From NCBI RefSeq assembly GCF_047124445.1, contig NZ_CP138921.1:434001-498000 (forward strand): a stretch of DNA of 64,000 nt, written 5' to 3'. The first letter of the stretch is position 1, and each line of letters starts with the position of its first letter. Position numbers and translations under genes: made by a program. Shown here in pieces: positions 35,796 to 44,984 of the stretch. The DNA is from Shimia sp047124445 (lineage in GTDB: Bacteria > Pseudomonadota > Alphaproteobacteria > Rhodobacterales > Rhodobacteraceae). Below the pieces are notes generated by a model. It did not search any database. It was not told the origin of the DNA and saw only the letters and a list, made by a program, of their open reading frames with translations.

Positions 35796-37520
35796 ATGAA
35801 ACTGTTTTCGCCGGTTCTGGCGCTGTTTGATAAACTGTCTGTGTTTTTGAAAGCCACCTTGTTGATTGTGGGCACCACATTGATTGTGGCAACGATGCTG
35901 ACTGTGGATTCCCAGCGTCAGGTGACCAAGTCGATCAAAAACGGTCTGTTGCAGCTGGCCACCGAGATGACCAGTTCCACCGCGGCCAATGCCAGCGGTG
36001 CCATCCGTTTTGGCGACACCGAGTCCCTGCAGACCATTCTGGACACCACTTTGGCGCGGGCGGACGGGCAGGCGCTTTATGCGGTGGCCTTCAACAAAGC
36101 GGGGGAGGCCATTGGAACCTCTGGTGCCAAGCCAAGTGAGGCCGGTTCCGAGGTTGAGGCGCTGGCCAAGAAAGCGCTGCAGAGCGGGGCGGCCGCACGG
36201 TCCGAGAACGGCTATGTGATGGCGGAACCAGCGCGCAGCGGAAAAGACGGCAGCAAGATTGCCGGCTCCGTGGCGATCATCTGGTCTCCGGATCAGGCCC
36301 TGGCGCAGGCGCAGGCGGCGAATATGCTGTCGATTGCCACCGCCGGTGTGGTGTTCCTGGTGATGTGTACGTTGTGCGCCTGGGTGATCCGTACCGTGGT
36401 GTCGCATCCGTTGCAGGATGTACGCGAAGTGGTGCGCGACATTGCCGAAGGGCGTTATGACACGCCGGCAAAACACGTAGAGCGCGGAGACGAGATTGGT
36501 GGGATTTCCCGTACGGTTGAAGGCCTGAAGGTGCAGCTTGCCGAAGCCCATGAAGTGGAGCAGGAGCAGAAGCTGGCCCAACAGGAGCAGGACCGCGTGG
36601 TTGAGGCGCTAACAGCGGCGTTGCAGCGCTTGGCCGAAGGTGACCTGACCCATCCGATCGAACAGCGCTTCTCTGCCGGCTATGAGCCGCTGCGGGAGAA
36701 CTACAACAACACGTTGGTCACGCTGGTGTCGATTATGCAGGCCGTTGTGGAAAACTCACATCGGATTCAGGCCAGCTCGAAGGAGATTGGTGAGTCCTCG
36801 ACCTCACTGGCAACCCGCACTGAAAGTCAGGCTTCCACGCTGGAGCAAACCGCTCATGCGATGGAAGAGTTGACGGCAAGTGTGAGCGCGGCCGCCGAAG
36901 GCGCCAAAGATGTGGAAACCATCGTGGCAGGCACCAAGCAGACCGTGCAGTCCAGCGGCGACGTGGTGAAACAGGCTGTGGATGCGATGTCGTTGATTCA
37001 GGCGTCGTCAGACAAAATTTCGCAGATCATCTCGGTGATTGACGACATCTCGTTCCAGACCAACCTGCTGGCGCTGAACGCCGGTGTGGAAGCGGCAAGG
37101 GCTGGGGACGCGGGGCGTGGCTTTGCGGTTGTGGCCTCAGAGGTGCGCGCTTTGGCGCAGCGGTCGTCTGAGTCAGCGTCTGAGATCAAAGAGCTGATCA
37201 ACGAAAGCGCAACCCATGTGGATGAGGGCGTGACGCTTGTGGGCCGGACCGGTGACGAGTTGACCAAGATCATCAGCGGTGTGGCGACAGTGTCCGAGCA
37301 CATCAGCGGCATTGCTGACGGCGCAGCGCGTCAGGCGGACACCCTGAGCGGGATCAACCGTGGTGTGGCGGAGCTGGACCGTGTGACCCAGCAAAACGCC
37401 GCCATGGTGGAAGAGACCGCCGCCGCCAGCACCGTGCTGCATAGCGACGCCAGCGAATTGGCCGGTCAGGTGTCGGTGTTCAAGGTGACCCCGGAAGGCG
37501 CGGCACGCCGGGCGGCATAG
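35796..37520 (+). CDS. Methyl-accepting chemotaxis protein
   Basis: 574 residues. TM1 is about 17-38 and TM2 about 175-197, enclosing a periplasmic region of about 135 residues that lacks a recognisable double Cache fold. A HAMP domain (about 198-250) is followed by a cytoplasmic coiled coil whose tip IDDISFQTNLLALNAGVEAARAGD lies at about 414-437; this binds CheA/CheW. No other chemotaxis genes adjoin it. The C-terminus has no CheR-docking pentapeptide. The upstream free-standing sensor may supply its ligand recognition. Confidence 0.93.
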   Translation: MKLFSPVLALFDKLSVFLKATLLIVGTTLIVATMLTVDSQRQVTKSIKNGLLQLATEMTSSTAANASGAIRFGDTESLQTILDTTLARADGQALYAVAFNKAGEAIGTSGAKPSEAGSEVEALAKKALQSGAAARSENGYVMAEPARSGKDGSKIAGSVAIIWSPDQALAQAQAANMLSIATAGVVFLVMCTLCAWVIRTVVSHPLQDVREVVRDIAEGRYDTPAKHVERGDEIGGISRTVEGLKVQLAEAHEVEQEQKLAQQEQDRVVEALTAALQRLAEGDLTHPIEQRFSAGYEPLRENYNNTLVTLVSIMQAVVENSHRIQASSKEIGESSTSLATRTESQASTLEQTAHAMEELTASVSAAAEGAKDVETIVAGTKQTVQSSGDVVKQAVDAMSLIQASSDKISQIISVIDDISFQTNLLALNAGVEAARAGDAGRGFAVVASEVRALAQRSSESASEIKELINESATHVDEGVTLVGRTGDELTKIISGVATVSEHISGIADGAARQADTLSGINRGVAELDRVTQQNAAMVEETAAASTVLHSDASELAGQVSVFKVTPEGAARRAA

Positions 37521-37559
37521 GCACGCGGCAGTCTGCTGAACAGGCTTAAAAACTTTGGA

Positions 37560-37592
37560 ACGCACGGCCGGGCAGAGCGCTTGGCCGTGCGT
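37560..37592. terminator. Perfect 10-bp hairpin after the chemoreceptor
   Basis: ACGCACGGCC/GGCCGTGCGT with a 13-nt loop. No T tract follows on either strand, so it may stabilise an mRNA end or depend on another factor. Confidence 0.45.
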
Positions 37593-37659
37593 CGTCACTT
37601 GCGGGGCAGGCGGGGCTGCGCTATCACGCTGATCTGAACCCATAAGAAGGTCTTTTTCC

Positions 37660-38787
37660 ATGCGCGCTGAAGCTCAGAACACCGTTACAGAGATCGAAAA
37701 ATCCCTGACCCTGTTGCGCCAGCGCATGGATTGGGAAACCGCGGCCTATCGTCTGGAAGAGTTCAACGCGCGGGTGGAAGACCCGAACCTGTGGGATGAC
37801 GCCGCAGCGGCGCAGAAACTGATGCGCGAGCGTCAGACTTTGGTCGATGCGATGGACAATGTGACTGCGATTGAGACCGAACTGTCCGACAACATCGAGC
37901 TGATTGAATTGGGTGAGATGGAAGAGGATGATGAGGTTGTGGCCGAGGCCGAAGAGGCCTTGAAATCGCTGGCGGTCAAAGCAGCGGAGAAAGAGTTGGA
38001 AGCGCTGCTGGATGGTGAGGCGGACGGCAATGACACCTTCCTGGAAATCAACTCTGGCGCGGGCGGCACGGAGAGCTGTGACTGGGCCAGCATGCTGGCG
38101 CGGATGTATGTGCGCTGGGCCGAGAAGAAAGGCTATAAGGTTGAGCTTCAGGCCGAGAGCGCGGGCGAAGAGGCGGGCATCAAATCGGCGGCTTATAAGA
38201 TTTCCGGGCACAATGCCTATGGTTGGTTGAAGTCGGAGAGCGGCGTGCACCGGTTGGTGCGGATTTCGCCGTTTGACAGCGCCGCGAAACGTCACACGTC
38301 GTTCACCTCGGTGAAAGTCTATCCAGTGGTGGATGACAACATCGAAATTGAGGTGAACCCGGCGGACATTCGGATTGATACCTACCGGTCCTCCGGCGCC
38401 GGTGGTCAGCACGTGAACACCACCGACTCCGCGGTTCGGATCACCCACCACCCTACCGGGATTGTGGTGACCAGCTCCGAGAAATCGCAGCACCAGAACC
38501 GCGATATTGCCATGAAAGCGCTGAAGTCGCGGCTGTATCAGATTGAGTTGGACAAGCGCTCTGCTCTGGTGAACGAGGTGCATGAGAACGCCGGTGATGC
38601 GGGCTGGGGCAACCAGATCCGCTCTTACGTGTTGCAGCCCTATCAGATGGTGAAAGACCTGCGCACCAGCTATGAGACCAGCGACACCAAAGGGGTGTTG
38701 GATGGCGATCTGGACGGTTTGATGGCGGCGACATTGGCGATGGACGTGTCAGGCATGAGCCGCGCGGATGCGCAGTCTGAGGACTAA
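37660..38787 (+). CDS. prfB: Peptide chain release factor 2
   Basis: 375 residues in one uninterrupted frame; there is no in-frame UGA/CUUU programmed frameshift as in E. coli prfB, which fits alphaproteobacteria. The UGA/UAA recognition tripeptide SPF is at 203-205 and the peptidyl-hydrolysis GGQ at 248-250 (SGAGGQHVNTTDSAVR). The N-terminal helical domain is acidic. It acts on the ribosome at UGA and UAA. A dispersed hairpin element starts 18 bp behind the stop. Confidence 0.97.
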   Translation: MRAEAQNTVTEIEKSLTLLRQRMDWETAAYRLEEFNARVEDPNLWDDAAAAQKLMRERQTLVDAMDNVTAIETELSDNIELIELGEMEEDDEVVAEAEEALKSLAVKAAEKELEALLDGEADGNDTFLEINSGAGGTESCDWASMLARMYVRWAEKKGYKVELQAESAGEEAGIKSAAYKISGHNAYGWLKSESGVHRLVRISPFDSAAKRHTSFTSVKVYPVVDDNIEIEVNPADIRIDTYRSSGAGGQHVNTTDSAVRITHHPTGIVVTSSEKSQHQNRDIAMKALKSRLYQIELDKRSALVNEVHENAGDAGWGNQIRSYVLQPYQMVKDLRTSYETSDTKGVLDGDLDGLMAATLAMDVSGMSRADAQSED

Positions 38788-38804
38788 GGCCGGCTTGGGT
38801 TTGA

Positions 38805-38853
38805 GGGGGCTTTGCCCCCGTCATCGCAGGCGGTGACTCCCCCAGGATATTTG
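38805..38853 (+). repeat. Dispersed hairpin element, copy B
   Basis: Hairpin 1 GGGGGC-TTT-GCCCCC (38805-38819), hairpin 2 GTCATCGC-AG-GCGGTGAC (38820-38837, one T:G wobble), tail TCCCCCAGGATATTTG. It lies 18 bp behind prfB. Confidence 0.8.
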
Positions 38854-38966
38854 TGGAATGAGAATGTGCAGGCGCGTCACCGAAAGGTGGGGCGTTTTTT
38901 TTGTTTGTGCGTGCGCTTGTGTGTTTAACCTGTTCATGATCCTCTGAGGGGGAAGAGGAGCAGGGT

Positions 38967-40394
38967 ATGGCAGAGTTTCTGGATTGGGATGCAGGCAAGC
39001 TGGCAGCGGCGTTGCGTGGCGGGGAACTGAGCGCGGAGACCGTGATGGCGGCGACTTTGGCGCGGATTGAGGCACGGAACCCTGAGGTGAACGCGATTGT
39101 GGATTTGCGCGAGGCAGAGGTGTTGCTGGCGGAGGCGCAGGCAGCGGATGCGGTGCCGTTTGCCGAGCGCGGTGCGTTGCATGGCATGCCCATTGCGGTG
39201 AAAGCGCTTTCCGATGTGAAAGGCATGCGGACAACCGAGGGCAGCCCGTTGTTCGCGGATCGGGTGGCTGAACGTGACAGCACGTTTGTGGCACGGATGC
39301 GGGCGGCGGGGGCGATTTTTATTGGCAAGACCAATGTGCCGGAGTTTGGTCTGGGTTCGCACAGTTATAACCCAGTGCATGGGGTGACATTGAACCCCTT
39401 TGATGCGAGCCGCACGGCAGGGGGCAGTTCCGGCGGGGCCGGGGCAGCCCTCGCGATGAACATGGTGGCGCTGGCGGATGGCAGCGACATGATGGGCAGC
39501 CTGCGCAATCCAGCGGGGTGGAACAACGTCTATGGATTCCGGCCAAGCTGGGGGACCGTGCCCAAAGAGGTTGGGGCAGAGAGCTTCTGGCAGCAGCTGT
39601 CCACCATTGGCCCGATGGGGCGCAGCCCGCGTGATTGTGCGCTGTTGCTGTCGGTGATGGCCGAAGCCGAGGCGGGGGTGCCGTTTAATATGCCAGAGCG
39701 GGACTGGGACTTGCCGGAGGCCTGTGATGTCGCTGGCGCGAAGGTTGGCTGGTTGGGCGACTGGGGCGGGGCGATGCCGATGGAAGCGGGGATTTTGCCG
39801 CTCTGTGAGGCGGGGCTTTCGGTGCTACGAGAGCTTGGCGCAGAGGTGGAAGATGTGGCGCCGCCGTTTGACGCGGAAACTCTGTTTCAGAGCTGGAGTG
39901 ATTTGCGGGCCTTTGCCTTGGCTGGTGAGTTAGCCGCGCTTTATGAGGATGAAACCAAGCGCGCGCGGCTCAAGCCGGCGGCGCAGTGGGAAATTAAGCG
40001 GGGCATGGAGATGGCGGCGATGGAGCTGCATCGCGCCACCAAGGTACGTTCGGAGTGGTTTGCGAGAGCCGCTGAGCTGTTTGATACCTATGAAGTTTTG
40101 GTGTTGCCCGTGGCGCAGGTGTTCCCTTTCCCGGCAGAGTGGGATTGGCCCAAGGAGATTGCTGGTGTCGCGATGGACACCTACCACCGCTGGATGCAGG
40201 TGATGGTGCCCGCGAGTTTGCTAGGGTTGCCTGCGATCAGCGTGCCGGTGGGGTTTAGCGATGAAGGCCTGCCGATGGGCATGCAGATCATTGGCGCCAA
40301 AGGCACGGATGTGCGGGTGCTGGAGATTGCGCAGGCCTACCACGCGGCGACCAACTGGCCGAATAAACGCCCGCCGCACAGCGCAAACGGTTGA
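38967..40394 (+). CDS. Amidase-signature-family amidase
   Basis: 475 residues. The Ser-cisSer-Lys triad is visible: Lys79 (PIAVKALSD), the cis-Ser in GGSSGG at 152-157 and nucleophile Ser178 in GSDMMGSLRNPA. This fold hydrolyses carboxylic amides; GatA is excluded because it is not with gatB/gatC and differs in the C-terminus. Substrate unknown. Start chosen at MAEFLDWD with GGGGAAGAGGAG upstream. Confidence 0.93.
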   Translation: MAEFLDWDAGKLAAALRGGELSAETVMAATLARIEARNPEVNAIVDLREAEVLLAEAQAADAVPFAERGALHGMPIAVKALSDVKGMRTTEGSPLFADRVAERDSTFVARMRAAGAIFIGKTNVPEFGLGSHSYNPVHGVTLNPFDASRTAGGSSGGAGAALAMNMVALADGSDMMGSLRNPAGWNNVYGFRPSWGTVPKEVGAESFWQQLSTIGPMGRSPRDCALLLSVMAEAEAGVPFNMPERDWDLPEACDVAGAKVGWLGDWGGAMPMEAGILPLCEAGLSVLRELGAEVEDVAPPFDAETLFQSWSDLRAFALAGELAALYEDETKRARLKPAAQWEIKRGMEMAAMELHRATKVRSEWFARAAELFDTYEVLVLPVAQVFPFPAEWDWPKEIAGVAMDTYHRWMQVMVPASLLGLPAISVPVGFSDEGLPMGMQIIGAKGTDVRVLEIAQAYHAATNWPNKRPPHSANG

Positions 40395-40451
40395 TTTAAG
40401 GCAGCAAACCAGCTTTGATCGCGGGGGAGCGAGCAGGCGCAGGGAGGGCGC

Positions 40452-41324
40452 ATGTCTGAGGAGACCAATGTGGGTGCGGAGGACCAACGCACCACGAGTA
40501 AACCCATGAAAGAAACTCAACTGTCTGCCGCGCGCACCGCCAATGGCGAGCGCGACCACGGAGCGCCTGCGATGGGCGATGTCACGGTGGGCATGTTGGG
40601 ACAGTCGCTGCGGTTGGGGCTGCGCGATTTTATCCGCAAGCCGATGTACGGCATTGGCTTTGGCCTGTTTTATGTGATTGGCGGCTGGCTGATGACCTGG
40701 CTGACCGTGGCCAGTGGTCAGAGCTATTGGCTGACCTTTGCGGCCATTGGCTTTCCGCTGCTGGGACCGTTTGCGGCTGTGGGACTGTATGAGGTCTCGC
40801 TGCGACTGGAGCGCGGCTGGGAGATCAATTGGCCGTTGATTGCTGGTGTGGTCTGGCGTCAGAGTAAGCGGCAATTGCCGTCGATCTGCGCCATCATCAT
40901 CATTGTCTTCCTGTTCTGGTTCTTCCTGGCGCATATGATTTTTGCGCTGTTTCTGGGGCTGGCACCGATGACGAATGTGTCGAGCTCCTTTGAGATCTAC
41001 ACCACCACAAACGGCATCACGATGTTGCTGGTCGGCTCGATAGTTGGCTTTTTGTTTGCGCTGCTGCTGTACATGATCACGGTGTTGTCCTTGCCGCTGT
41101 TGCTGGATCGCGAGATTGATTTTGTGACCGCGATGATCACCAGCTTTGCCTATGTGCAGAACCATTTTGTGGTGATGCTCATCTGGGCGGCGATGGTTGC
41201 GGGCCTCACCTTTGCCGCGCTGATCCCTGGGTTTCTCGGTTTGTTGATTTGCCTTCCGGTCCTGGGCCATGGCAGTTGGCATCTGTACGCGCAGATCAAA
41301 GCGGCGGGTGCGCAGGACAGCTAA
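40452..41324 (+). CDS. DUF2189 integral membrane protein
   Basis: 290 residues. After a 45-residue hydrophilic N-terminus, about six transmembrane helices follow (near 65-85, 90-115, 140-165, 190-220, 235-260). The motifs FPLLGPFAAVGLYEVSLRLE and SLPLLLDREIDFVTAM are characteristic of DUF2189, whose function is unknown. GGGAGGG precedes the ATG. The downstream FMN-binding-fold gene begins 15 bp after the stop, so they may share a transcript. Confidence 0.9.
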   Translation: MSEETNVGAEDQRTTSKPMKETQLSAARTANGERDHGAPAMGDVTVGMLGQSLRLGLRDFIRKPMYGIGFGLFYVIGGWLMTWLTVASGQSYWLTFAAIGFPLLGPFAAVGLYEVSLRLERGWEINWPLIAGVVWRQSKRQLPSICAIIIIVFLFWFFLAHMIFALFLGLAPMTNVSSSFEIYTTTNGITMLLVGSIVGFLFALLLYMITVLSLPLLLDREIDFVTAMITSFAYVQNHFVVMLIWAAMVAGLTFAALIPGFLGLLICLPVLGHGSWHLYAQIKAAGAQDS

Positions 41325-41339
41325 ACAGGGGCAGGCGAG

Positions 41340-41990
41340 ATGGTTGAGATAAGGCCGGAGTTTGTAATTTCGGACGAAGCGGGATTGCGGGAGGTGTTCA
41401 AGATGCCGAACCCGGAGTCATTGTCACAAAAGAAATGCATCGACTATCTGGACAAACATGCGCGCGATTTTATCGCACGCGCGCCGTTCCTGTGTTTGGG
41501 CACGCAGGCGCCGGATGGCTTGGCGGATGTGACGCCGCGTGGTGATCCCGAAGGTTTTGTGAAAGTGCTGGATGCGCGCACATTGGTGATCCCGGAGCGG
41601 CCGGGAAACAACCGGATTGACAGTCTGACCAACATTGTGGCGAACCCCAATGTGGGGTTGATCTTTCTGGTGCCGGGGTTTGACGAGACGTTGCGGGTGA
41701 ACGGCACCGCACAGGTAACAACGGACCCAGAGCTGCTGGCGCTGATGGAGGTGCAGGAGCGTCTGCCGCGTGCGGCGATTGTGGTCTCGGTGGTGGAGGT
41801 CTTCCTGCATTGCGCCAAGGCGTTTCGGCGCTCCAAACTGTGGGATCCGGCGTCGCTGCAGGACCGTAGTGAGATGCCTTCGCTGAGCAAGATGGTACTG
41901 GATCAGAGTACGGGCGCGCCCGAGGACCCAGAGGAAATGGCCGCCCTCGATGCGCAGTTGGAAGCGCGGTATCGGGAAACGATGTACTGA
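41340..41990 (+). CDS. Pyridoxamine 5'-phosphate oxidase-like FMN/heme-binding protein
   Basis: 216 residues with the split-barrel flavin-reductase fold: APFLCLGTQAPDGLADVTPRGD, VIPERPGNNRIDSLTNIVANP and VGLIFLVPG. It fits the MSMEG_1061 type of PNPOx-like proteins. These bind FMN or related cofactors; substrate unknown. It is cytoplasmic, 15 bp after the DUF2189 gene. Confidence 0.9.
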   Translation: MVEIRPEFVISDEAGLREVFKMPNPESLSQKKCIDYLDKHARDFIARAPFLCLGTQAPDGLADVTPRGDPEGFVKVLDARTLVIPERPGNNRIDSLTNIVANPNVGLIFLVPGFDETLRVNGTAQVTTDPELLALMEVQERLPRAAIVVSVVEVFLHCAKAFRRSKLWDPASLQDRSEMPSLSKMVLDQSTGAPEDPEEMAALDAQLEARYRETMY

Positions 41991-41999
41991 GGTGCAGCG

Positions 42000-42212
42000 T
42001 CAGTTCTCGCGGCCCGTGGCTTTGAGTTTCTGGTGCAATTCGGCTGCTTTGGGGTGGTCGGTTTCCAGCGCGTAAACGTAGGCTTGGGTGAAGTAGAAGC
42101 CTTTTGCCTCGGGTTTGTCCGTAGCAGCCGCTGCTTCCTCGTAGAGCGCGACCAGCGCGTGTTTGTCACCCGCGGAATGGGCGGCGAGTAGGCGGGATTC
42201 CAGGTCGCTCAT
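42000..42212 (-). CDS. Small hypothetical protein after the Rieske oxygenase
   Basis: 70 residues from ATG at 42210-42212, overlapping the stop of the upstream Rieske gene by 4 bp (ATGA), so it is translationally coupled. The sequence is helical, with a TPR-like look (ALVALYEEAAAATDKPEAKGFYFTQAYVYALETDHPKA split over 20-57). It is probably a single helical repeat unit or small adaptor. No family recognised. The long extension upstream in frame is not used. Confidence 0.75.
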   Translation of the reverse strand: MSDLESRLLAAHSAGDKHALVALYEEAAAATDKPEAKGFYFTQAYVYALETDHPKAAELHQKLKATGREN

Positions 42213-43363
42213 GGAGCGCGGTGCGCTTGCAGACGCGCGGCGACCCAATCGTGAAAACAATGGGTGGGCGCGTCCATGGCAGGGGAGAAGCGCCCGCCGT
42301 CAAAATGGGGCGCGGAGCGGCCGCGTTGCATGCCTTCAACAACAAGGATGTCTTCTTCAAACACCTGTTTCCATTGGGCGGCGTTTGTGGCGCGCAGGGC
42401 GTCGTCGGTGTCTTGGTGGGCGTAGTAGAGATGCACGTGCTCGCGGGTTTGATTGTGGGCCAAAGGTTCCAGGATGATGGCAAAGGCGTGATCGCGCTGC
42501 GCCCCGAGGAGCACATTGGGATAGAGCGCGACGTATTCGGCGCCTTGGTCCCAGAAGGTGGGCAAGTTGGCGAAGTCGGGGAAGGTGATGCCATCCTCGG
42601 ACGTGAGTTGGCGGTAGACGTGGGTGCCTTGGCCGGAGAAGTGCTCCGGTTCGACGATGTTGTAGTGATCTTCCAGGCGCGAGTAGCTGTTCAGCCCTGG
42701 GTGCACCCAGGGCAGGTGGTAGCTTTCGCAGTAGTTTTCGACGGCGAGCTTCCAGTTTGTGGCGACATCTAACGTGAAACGGCTGTCTGCGCCGCCGTGG
42801 AAGTAGGGCTGCTCAAAGGCGTCCCAACGGGAGAGCAGCGCGGCGTGTTGGTCCTCAAAGGCGGGGGCGTCGCCGGAGATGTTGATAAAGACAATGTCGT
42901 GCCAGATGTGGGAGCGGACTGCGATCAGGCCGAGCGTGGTGCGGTCTATGTTTGGATCGGTGTTTTGGCCGGGACCGCCGACGTGGGGCGTGGTGACCAG
43001 ACGGCCATCAGTAGCATAGCACCAGGAATGGTAGGGGCAGCGGATCGCGCCTTCGATTTTTCGGGGTTCCTCGACGAGGATCATACCTCTGTGGCGACAG
43101 ACGTTGTTGAAGACCCGCACGGAGCCAGCTTTGTCGCGTAAGAGCAGGAGCGGCATGCCAAGGAAGGTCAGCGGCACAGCGTCGCCAGGTTCCGGCACAT
43201 CGGAGGCGACGGCCAGTCCTGCCCATGTGGTCCTCAGCAGGGCGTCGGCTTCTTCTGAAAACATAGCCGGATCGGTGTAATGCGCGTTGGGCAAGCCGTT
43301 GGCGGTGGCCACGGGCTGGCGCACGGCGGTTAGGGGATCGGCGAGAGATTTCCGGTCGGACAT
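42209..43363 (-). CDS. Aromatic-ring-hydroxylating (Rieske) dioxygenase, alpha subunit
   Basis: 384 residues. Rieske [2Fe-2S] ligands C89-R-H91 and C109-PY-H112; catalytic iron motif E213-SY-H216-x4-H221 in NYCESYHLPWVHPG. The overall type resembles the GbcA/CntA-like or choline-monooxygenase-like group that acts on quaternary amines and small organics rather than on aromatics. No ferredoxin or reductase gene adjoins it, so it must use a partner from elsewhere. It is followed by a coupled 70-residue protein; upstream, in the same direction, is an XRE regulator. Substrate unknown. Confidence 0.92.
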   Translation of the reverse strand: MSDRKSLADPLTAVRQPVATANGLPNAHYTDPAMFSEEADALLRTTWAGLAVASDVPEPGDAVPLTFLGMPLLLLRDKAGSVRVFNNVCRHRGMILVEEPRKIEGAIRCPYHSWCYATDGRLVTTPHVGGPGQNTDPNIDRTTLGLIAVRSHIWHDIVFINISGDAPAFEDQHAALLSRWDAFEQPYFHGGADSRFTLDVATNWKLAVENYCESYHLPWVHPGLNSYSRLEDHYNIVEPEHFSGQGTHVYRQLTSEDGITFPDFANLPTFWDQGAEYVALYPNVLLGAQRDHAFAIILEPLAHNQTREHVHLYYAHQDTDDALRATNAAQWKQVFEEDILVVEGMQRGRSAPHFDGGRFSPAMDAPTHCFHDWVAARLQAHRAP

Positions 43364-43455
43364 GGCGGGCTCCTGTGGCTGGCACAGGTAGCCTAGGCGG
43401 CAAGTTTGAGGCTGGTCCGGCCTGTCTGCGACAGCGGATGCCGCAGATGCGCCAG

Positions 43456-44271
43456 TCAGGTAAACGGGGTGTCGAGCATCAGGTGGCGTTTGTGAAAGTC
43501 CGGTAGCTCGTCCGGATCGACGTAGCCCGTCTTGCGGGCCAGGGCGACTGTTTCCTGAAGTGGCAGGTCCATATGTTCATAGACCATGCGGGCAACGCGG
43601 CGCCCGCGCAGGGTTTCGCGTGTCGGGCGGGCAGAATAGCCCAGCCAGAATTTGTTTTGAAAGGCAGCCACGCGGCCGAGGAAGTTGAAGGTGGCGGCCA
43701 TGTTGTGGCGGTGGGAGACGTTGATCGAGATGCCGTCTTCTTGCGGCGAGACATAGCCGCGGTACTCGCGCAGAGGGCCGTTGGTGGGCAGGCCGTGCGC
43801 ACTCATCGCTGCGCGGGGCTCGTATCCACGCAAAAAGGTGTATTGACCGTCGCGGAACACATAGACCACCCCAACCACCACCAGATCGTTTTCCACAAAG
43901 CTCTTGCGGGAAAAGCGGTAGAACCCGGACGGGAAGGCCTCTTCTGTGAGGGCCTGCATGCCGCTGCCGACAGTGCCGGCCAGAAACGGGTGGTTGAGCA
44001 CGCCCGGGCGGGTGTCCAGGGCCTCCAAGGGTTCCAGCAGGACGCGGGCGTCAACGTCAAAGAACTGGCAGATCAGGTGCAGCACATCGGGGCGGGGGAA
44101 GCTCTCGCCGGACAGGTAGCGGTTGAATTGAGTGCGGTTGATTCCCAGCTGACGGCACAAATCGGAGACTGATCGGTATGGCGCGCAAAGCTGCCGGAGA
44201 TTTCGCCCAAACATTTCTCGCAGTTCTGATGGATGCGTTTCGCTTGGCGATTCAGTCTCGGGTTGTGACAA
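43456..44271 (-). CDS. XRE-family regulator with a C-terminal sensing domain
   Basis: 271 residues. The helix-turn-helix lies at about 33-58 (VSDLCRQLGINRTQFNRYLSG). The remaining 200 residues are a domain with beta-rich motifs (FYRFSRKSF, YRGYVSPQEDGISI) that I cannot assign. The gene shares its direction with the Rieske gene and lies 92 bp upstream, so it may control it. It is divergent from a conserved hypothetical gene across 249 bp containing repeated TTGGC motifs. Confidence 0.85.
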   Translation of the reverse strand: MSQPETESPSETHPSELREMFGRNLRQLCAPYRSVSDLCRQLGINRTQFNRYLSGESFPRPDVLHLICQFFDVDARVLLEPLEALDTRPGVLNHPFLAGTVGSGMQALTEEAFPSGFYRFSRKSFVENDLVVVGVVYVFRDGQYTFLRGYEPRAAMSAHGLPTNGPLREYRGYVSPQEDGISINVSHRHNMAATFNFLGRVAAFQNKFWLGYSARPTRETLRGRRVARMVYEHMDLPLQETVALARKTGYVDPDELPDFHKRHLMLDTPFT

Positions 44272-44329
44272 TTGGCTCTCCGGCTGTGTTTGTCATTGAA
44301 AGACCCGCAGAACGTGTGCAAAATCCGCA

Positions 44330-44413
44330 TATGGCCAAAATCGACGCTTAATGGCGTCATCTTGGCGCATATTGGCACCAGCTTGCAATGGGGTCGACAC
44401 AAAATTGGCCATA
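44330..44413. promoter_or_regulatory. Cluster of TTGGC/GCCAA motifs in the XRE-gene divergent region
   Basis: TATGGCCAA (44330-44338) and TTGGCCATA (44405-44413) are exact inverted copies 66 bp apart. Between them lie direct repeats TTGGC-N5-TTGGC (44362-44376 region). They may be operators for the XRE protein; statistical support is weak. Confidence 0.35.
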
Positions 44414-44520
44414 GGTTGATGGGAAACTGGCTGTAGGCTGGGGCAGGGACATGATCCGGCTGTGTTTTTGGTAGGGTCATTTGTGCACGGGACATAACGA
44501 GTTTCAGGGGAGGGAAGGGA

Positions 44521-44904
44521 ATGAATGGCGTTGTGCTTTGGCATGACAACAAAGGTGGTACAGCGGTTATTTGGTGCGAGGATCACGCGGATCTGGCCTA
44601 TTTCAATGCCGAGAAAGACGCGTCTGCTTTGGGGAGCGACGTGGTCACATTGGCGGCCGGTGATCTGGTGATGTTCGAAATATTGTTGGTAGGGCATCAG
44701 CGGCGGGCGTTTAATCTGCGTCGCCTGGCGCCGGGCACGCCTTTGGCCGAGCACCTGTTGCAGGCGGCGATGGCCGTGGAAACCGGAGAGGTTGGCCGCG
44801 CGTTGCGGGCGGCGTTGCACTTGCCGGAAGCGGTGAAGGACAAAGAGACCTCGGCAAAGGTGATTGATCTGGAGGCGGCGGCACGGTCGCGCAAGGTCAG
44901 TTAG
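44521..44904 (+). CDS. Conserved hypothetical protein
   Basis: 127 residues with GGAGGGAAGGGA upstream of the ATG. The N-terminal half is a compact beta domain (NGVVLWHDNKGGTAVIWCED, DVVTLAAGDLVMFEIL) reminiscent of a cold-shock/OB-like fold; the C-terminal half is helical and ends in a basic tail. Not recognised as a named family. It is divergent from the XRE regulator and ends in a bidirectional terminator. Confidence 0.72.
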   Translation: MNGVVLWHDNKGGTAVIWCEDHADLAYFNAEKDASALGSDVVTLAAGDLVMFEILLVGHQRRAFNLRRLAPGTPLAEHLLQAAMAVETGEVGRALRAALHLPEAVKDKETSAKVIDLEAAARSRKVS

Positions 44905-44936
44905 CTGAACCCGGGCACTTCGGACAATCAATCAAA

Positions 44937-44964
44937 AGAAAAGGGGCCACGCGGCCCCTTTTTT
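44937..44964. terminator. Bidirectional terminator between the hypothetical gene and ilvN
   Basis: AAGGGGCC-ACGC-GGCCCCTT (44941-44960), with A tract before and TTTT after, so it works in both directions for the two convergent genes. Confidence 0.92.
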
Positions 44965-44984
44965 ACTGCGCTGAGCAGATGGTC

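Noticed and set aside
37660..37760. Programmed frameshift in prfB
   Set aside because: The frame is continuous and starts in register; no internal UGA/CUUU slip site is seen.
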